Shown: piece by piece, positions 6,027 to 7,932 of the stretch | Numbering within the stretch: position 1 is the stretch's first letter | Layout of the letters: each line of letters starts with the position of its first letter | NCBI GenBank assembly: GCA_964599915.1 | Contig: CAZRHR010000093.1 | Span: 1-7,932 of the forward strand | Reading direction: 5' to 3' | From: CAZRHR01 sp964599915 | GTDB lineage: Bacteria; Bacteroidota; Bacteroidia; CAIKAF01 | DNA length: 7,932 nt | Made by a program: the position numbers and the translations under genes | The notes under the pieces: model-generated | What the model was told of the DNA's origin: nothing | Database searches by the model: none | What the model saw: only the letters and a program-made list of their open reading frames with translations

Positions 6027-6800
6027 TTAACCTTTCTCCGTTACTTCAGGTGGCTTTCGGGTTTTCTTTTGTCTTCTCAGGTTCATGAATTCTACGGCAA
6101 GGGCATAGACGACGCCGAAGTATAAATATCCTTTAGGAATTTCTTCATGCACCCCTTCTAGCATCAGCATAAATCCAATAAGAATTAAGAAGGATAAGGC
6201 GAGCATTTGTAGGGAAGGATTTCGATTGATAAATCCGCTAATTGGCCCAGCAAAAACCATCATGACCAGAACGGATATGATAATGGCCACTACCATTACA
6301 GCGATTTGTTGGGTTAAACCGACGGCAGTAAGGATAGAGTCAAAAGAAAAAACCAGGTCAAATAAAATGATTTGTACCAGGATCGCCGGAATGGAGACTT
6401 TTTTCGAAGAAAACTCAGCATCATGGTCTCTGCCTTCCATTTTGCTGTAGATTTCGGTTGTACTTTTTGCCATGAGGAATAAACCTCCTACTAGAAGAAT
6501 GAGGTCGCGGCCGCTGATGGCGAGCGGTTGTTCTAAAATAGGACCAAACGATAAGGCCGGTATGGTAAATAAGGTGGCTTTGAAGCCAAGGATAATATTA
6601 ATACCAAGTAGAAGCAATATCCTGAATCCCATGGCAAGCAGCAACCCAATGGTGCGGACCTTTTTTTGTTGCTCTCCCGGTAGCCTATTAGACACAATGG
6701 AGATGAAAATCACATTGTCTATGCCTAAAACGATCTCAAGAAAGGTGAGGGTGAGCAAGGATATCCAAGCCTCGGAAGTTAAAAATACGGAGAAATCCAT
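6027..6800 (-). CDS. TerC/YkoY family integral membrane protein
   Basis: A multi-pass inner-membrane protein of the TerC superfamily. Characterised members are linked to tellurium resistance and, in TerC/Alx/YkoY types, to manganese export and metal loading of exported proteins. The 257 residues show about seven hydrophobic segments. The two family motifs are in membrane segments: EIVLGIDNVIF (Glu22, Asp28, Asn29) and FDLVFSFDSI (Asp148, Asp154), the acidic residues proposed to bind metal. The C-terminus is a short basic cytoplasmic tail (RRQKKTRK). It is of the short, single-domain kind without CBS or transporter-associated domains. The start lies 8 bp after the previous stop in a T/A-rich context without a Shine-Dalgarno sequence. 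It is last in its operon and faces murI across the repeat region. The substrate cannot be read from the sequence; Mn(II) is an inference from relatives. Confidence 0.92.
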   Translation of the reverse strand: MDFSVFLTSEAWISLLTLTFLEIVLGIDNVIFISIVSNRLPGEQQKKVRTIGLLLAMGFRILLLLGINIILGFKATLFTIPALSFGPILEQPLAISGRDLILLVGGLFLMAKSTTEIYSKMEGRDHDAEFSSKKVSIPAILVQIILFDLVFSFDSILTAVGLTQQIAVMVVAIIISVLVMMVFAGPISGFINRNPSLQMLALSFLILIGFMLMLEGVHEEIPKGYLYFGVVYALAVEFMNLRRQKKTRKPPEVTEKG

Positions 6801-6808
6801 GGTTGTAA

Positions 6809-7132
6809 TTAAAAGGGGGTGGATTGAAGTTGTTCTAATTGTTGGCCGACTTTTTCATAAACGGCGTCCATTTTTTCGGGTTGATTCAGATACCAATACA
6901 AGGTATTCTGAAAGTCGGCAGTGTCTACATTTTGATGTTTTAGTACTTGTTTAAAGAGGATGTTTCGGTCCATTTGATACAATGGATCTACCCATTGTAG
7001 TTCGGCGGCGGCTTCCGCAAGGTGAAGTTGTACCAAGCTTTCTATAAATACTTCTTCGGACAGAACAGGGCCTTTTAGGTTGACAGGTTGACAGGCCCAA
7101 AGCAGGAGCCCAAGTAAGAACCAACGTGCCAT
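6809..7132 (-). CDS. DUF4296-like small lipoprotein
   Basis: A 107-residue predicted lipoprotein of unknown function. The N-terminus is a short lipoprotein signal (MARWFLLGLLLWAC) with the lipidated Cys at residue 14. The next two residues are Gln and Pro, so there is no Asp inner-membrane retention signal. The rest is predicted helical. The segment PVLSEEVFIESLVQLHLAEAAAE (about residues 22-44) followed by a YQMDRNILFKQVLKHQ helix resembles DUF4296, a family largely restricted to Bacteroidota; this assignment is from memory of the family pattern. Its start codon directly abuts the stop of the coiled-coil gene (TAAATG), and the TerC-family gene follows 8 bp on, so the three are surely cotranscribed. 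The partner and cell role are unknown. Confidence 0.8.
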   Translation of the reverse strand: MARWFLLGLLLWACQPVNLKGPVLSEEVFIESLVQLHLAEAAAELQWVDPLYQMDRNILFKQVLKHQNVDTADFQNTLYWYLNQPEKMDAVYEKVGQQLEQLQSTPF

Positions 7133-7932
7133 TTAATTCAAGGTAATTTGTTCGCTGGAGACAAGGTATCCATCAAGATAAATTTCCACTTTATACGTCC
7201 CTGGAGGAAATACATCTTGATCCCATGCCACTGTGCGTGAGATTCGCTCTCCATTGAAATCTACCATAATAGACCGGCTGTAAGGTAGTTCTTCGCCTTT
7301 CGCGGTGGAGAATTTTTTTATTTGCCCGGCATCTGCCATCACAAAACCTTCCGGATTGAAAATGCGCACATAGGCTGTGCGTTCTCCCGGAGGTGCTACT
7401 TTATTTTCTTCAACCGTAAATCGGATGTTCAGGCGATCCGTGCGCCTCGCTTTGTCAGTTGGTTTTTCGTTGCCTTCTTTCCCTTTAACGGTAAATGCGG
7501 CGACGGACATGGAGGAAACTTGTAGTCGTGAGGCAATGTCTACCTTTTGGGAAAGGGTACGGGCTTCATCGGACTTTTGGTCAAGTTGAACAGAAAGTTC
7601 GTTGACTTCGAATTTCAGCCGTTTGTTTTCTTCCTCCAAGGCGATGATGCGCAAAAGATACTCTTCTTTGGTTCGCCTAAGTTCATCGTACCTTTGTTGA
7701 AGCACCTGGTAGTCTTGGTTTTCGTCAATCAGGCGAGAAATTTGGCGGCGTTGTTCTTCCAATTTCAGGTTGGCCTCAGCCAAAAGACTGTCCAAGGCTT
7801 CAGAGCGGCCACGATAAGCGGCCAATTCATCAATGGCTTCTGTAAATTGTTCTTCTAGCTCTTGCTTCCGAACTTCAAGGGTGTCTTTTTCCTGCTCTGT
7901 TTTTTCTTGTAGCACCACCACCTCCCGAATGT
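7133..7932 (-). CDS. Coiled-coil protein with C-terminal beta domain (5' end outside window)
   Basis: Not a recognised family. The frame stays open to the window edge. A GTG at 7919-7921 could start a 262-residue protein, but residues continuing upstream (Ile-Arg-Glu before it) fit the same helix, so the true N-terminus, possibly with a membrane anchor, probably lies outside. Counting from that GTG, residues 1 to about 131 form a strongly charged heptad-like coiled coil rich in Glu, Gln, Arg and Leu. A basic linker follows (about 146-162). Residues about 163-262 form a beta-rich domain with NIRFTVEENKVAPPGERTAYVRIFNPEG, a WDQ segment and GTYKVEIYLDGYLVSSEQITL at the end, reminiscent of an immunoglobulin-like sandwich. 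It is the first visible gene of the operon with the DUF4296-like lipoprotein and TerC genes. Resemblance to SMC or tropomyosin-like proteins would be only compositional. Confidence 0.75.
   Translation of the reverse strand, partial: IREVVVLQEKTEQEKDTLEVRKQELEEQFTEAIDELAAYRGRSEALDSLLAEANLKLEEQRRQISRLIDENQDYQVLQQRYDELRRTKEEYLLRIIALEEENKRLKFEVNELSVQLDQKSDEARTLSQKVDIASRLQVSSMSVAAFTVKGKEGNEKPTDKARRTDRLNIRFTVEENKVAPPGERTAYVRIFNPEGFVMADAGQIKKFSTAKGEELPYSRSIMVDFNGERISRTVAWDQDVFPPGTYKVEIYLDGYLVSSEQITLN

Overview
The window looks like a chromosomal segment of a Bacteroidota bacterium (order not resolvable from here). The evidence is the gene order uppS-bamA-ompH-murI, a BamA with an enlarged third POTRA-like region, a DUF4296-type small lipoprotein, and start sites without clear Shine-Dalgarno sequences. 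All coding sequence looks like core chromosome. There is no transposase, integrase, phage gene, rRNA, tRNA or CRISPR.

Left half (16-4861, + strand): a tightly packed cell-envelope operon. An undecaprenyl-diphosphate synthase (lipid carrier for peptidoglycan and other glycans) overlaps bamA by one base (TAATG). BamA, the outer-membrane protein insertase, is followed after 24 bp by one OmpH/Skp-type periplasmic chaperone, which delivers unfolded outer-membrane proteins to BamA. The chaperone overlaps murI by four bases (ATGA). MurI, glutamate racemase, supplies D-glutamate for peptidoglycan. The operon joins wall precursor supply to outer-membrane protein assembly. Its promoter is probably upstream of the window; a TAG at 8-10 could be the stop of a preceding gene.

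Middle (4862-6026): 1165 bp without a credible gene, between convergent murI and the TerC-family gene. Most of it is repeats. First comes a roughly 100-bp run of about 20-bp hairpin-forming units (5029-5130). Then comes a modular direct-repeat array (5156-5943) with four equal-length 84-bp units, each ending in the same invariant 26-bp G-rich core. Short TGACC-type boxes lie 30 bp before three of the units. About 140 bp of extra sequence with its own small tandem repeat interrupts the array before unit 3. I do not recognise this element; it is the most unusual part of the window. The last 80 bp (5944-6026) show nothing recognisable, and I found no standard intrinsic terminator for either flanking operon.

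Right half (6027-7932, - strand): a three-gene operon read leftward. It holds a coiled-coil protein with a C-terminal beta-rich domain (cut by the window edge), a DUF4296-like lipoprotein abutting it with no gap, and, 8 bp on, a TerC/YkoY-family membrane protein. The first two have no known function, and the promoter lies outside the window.
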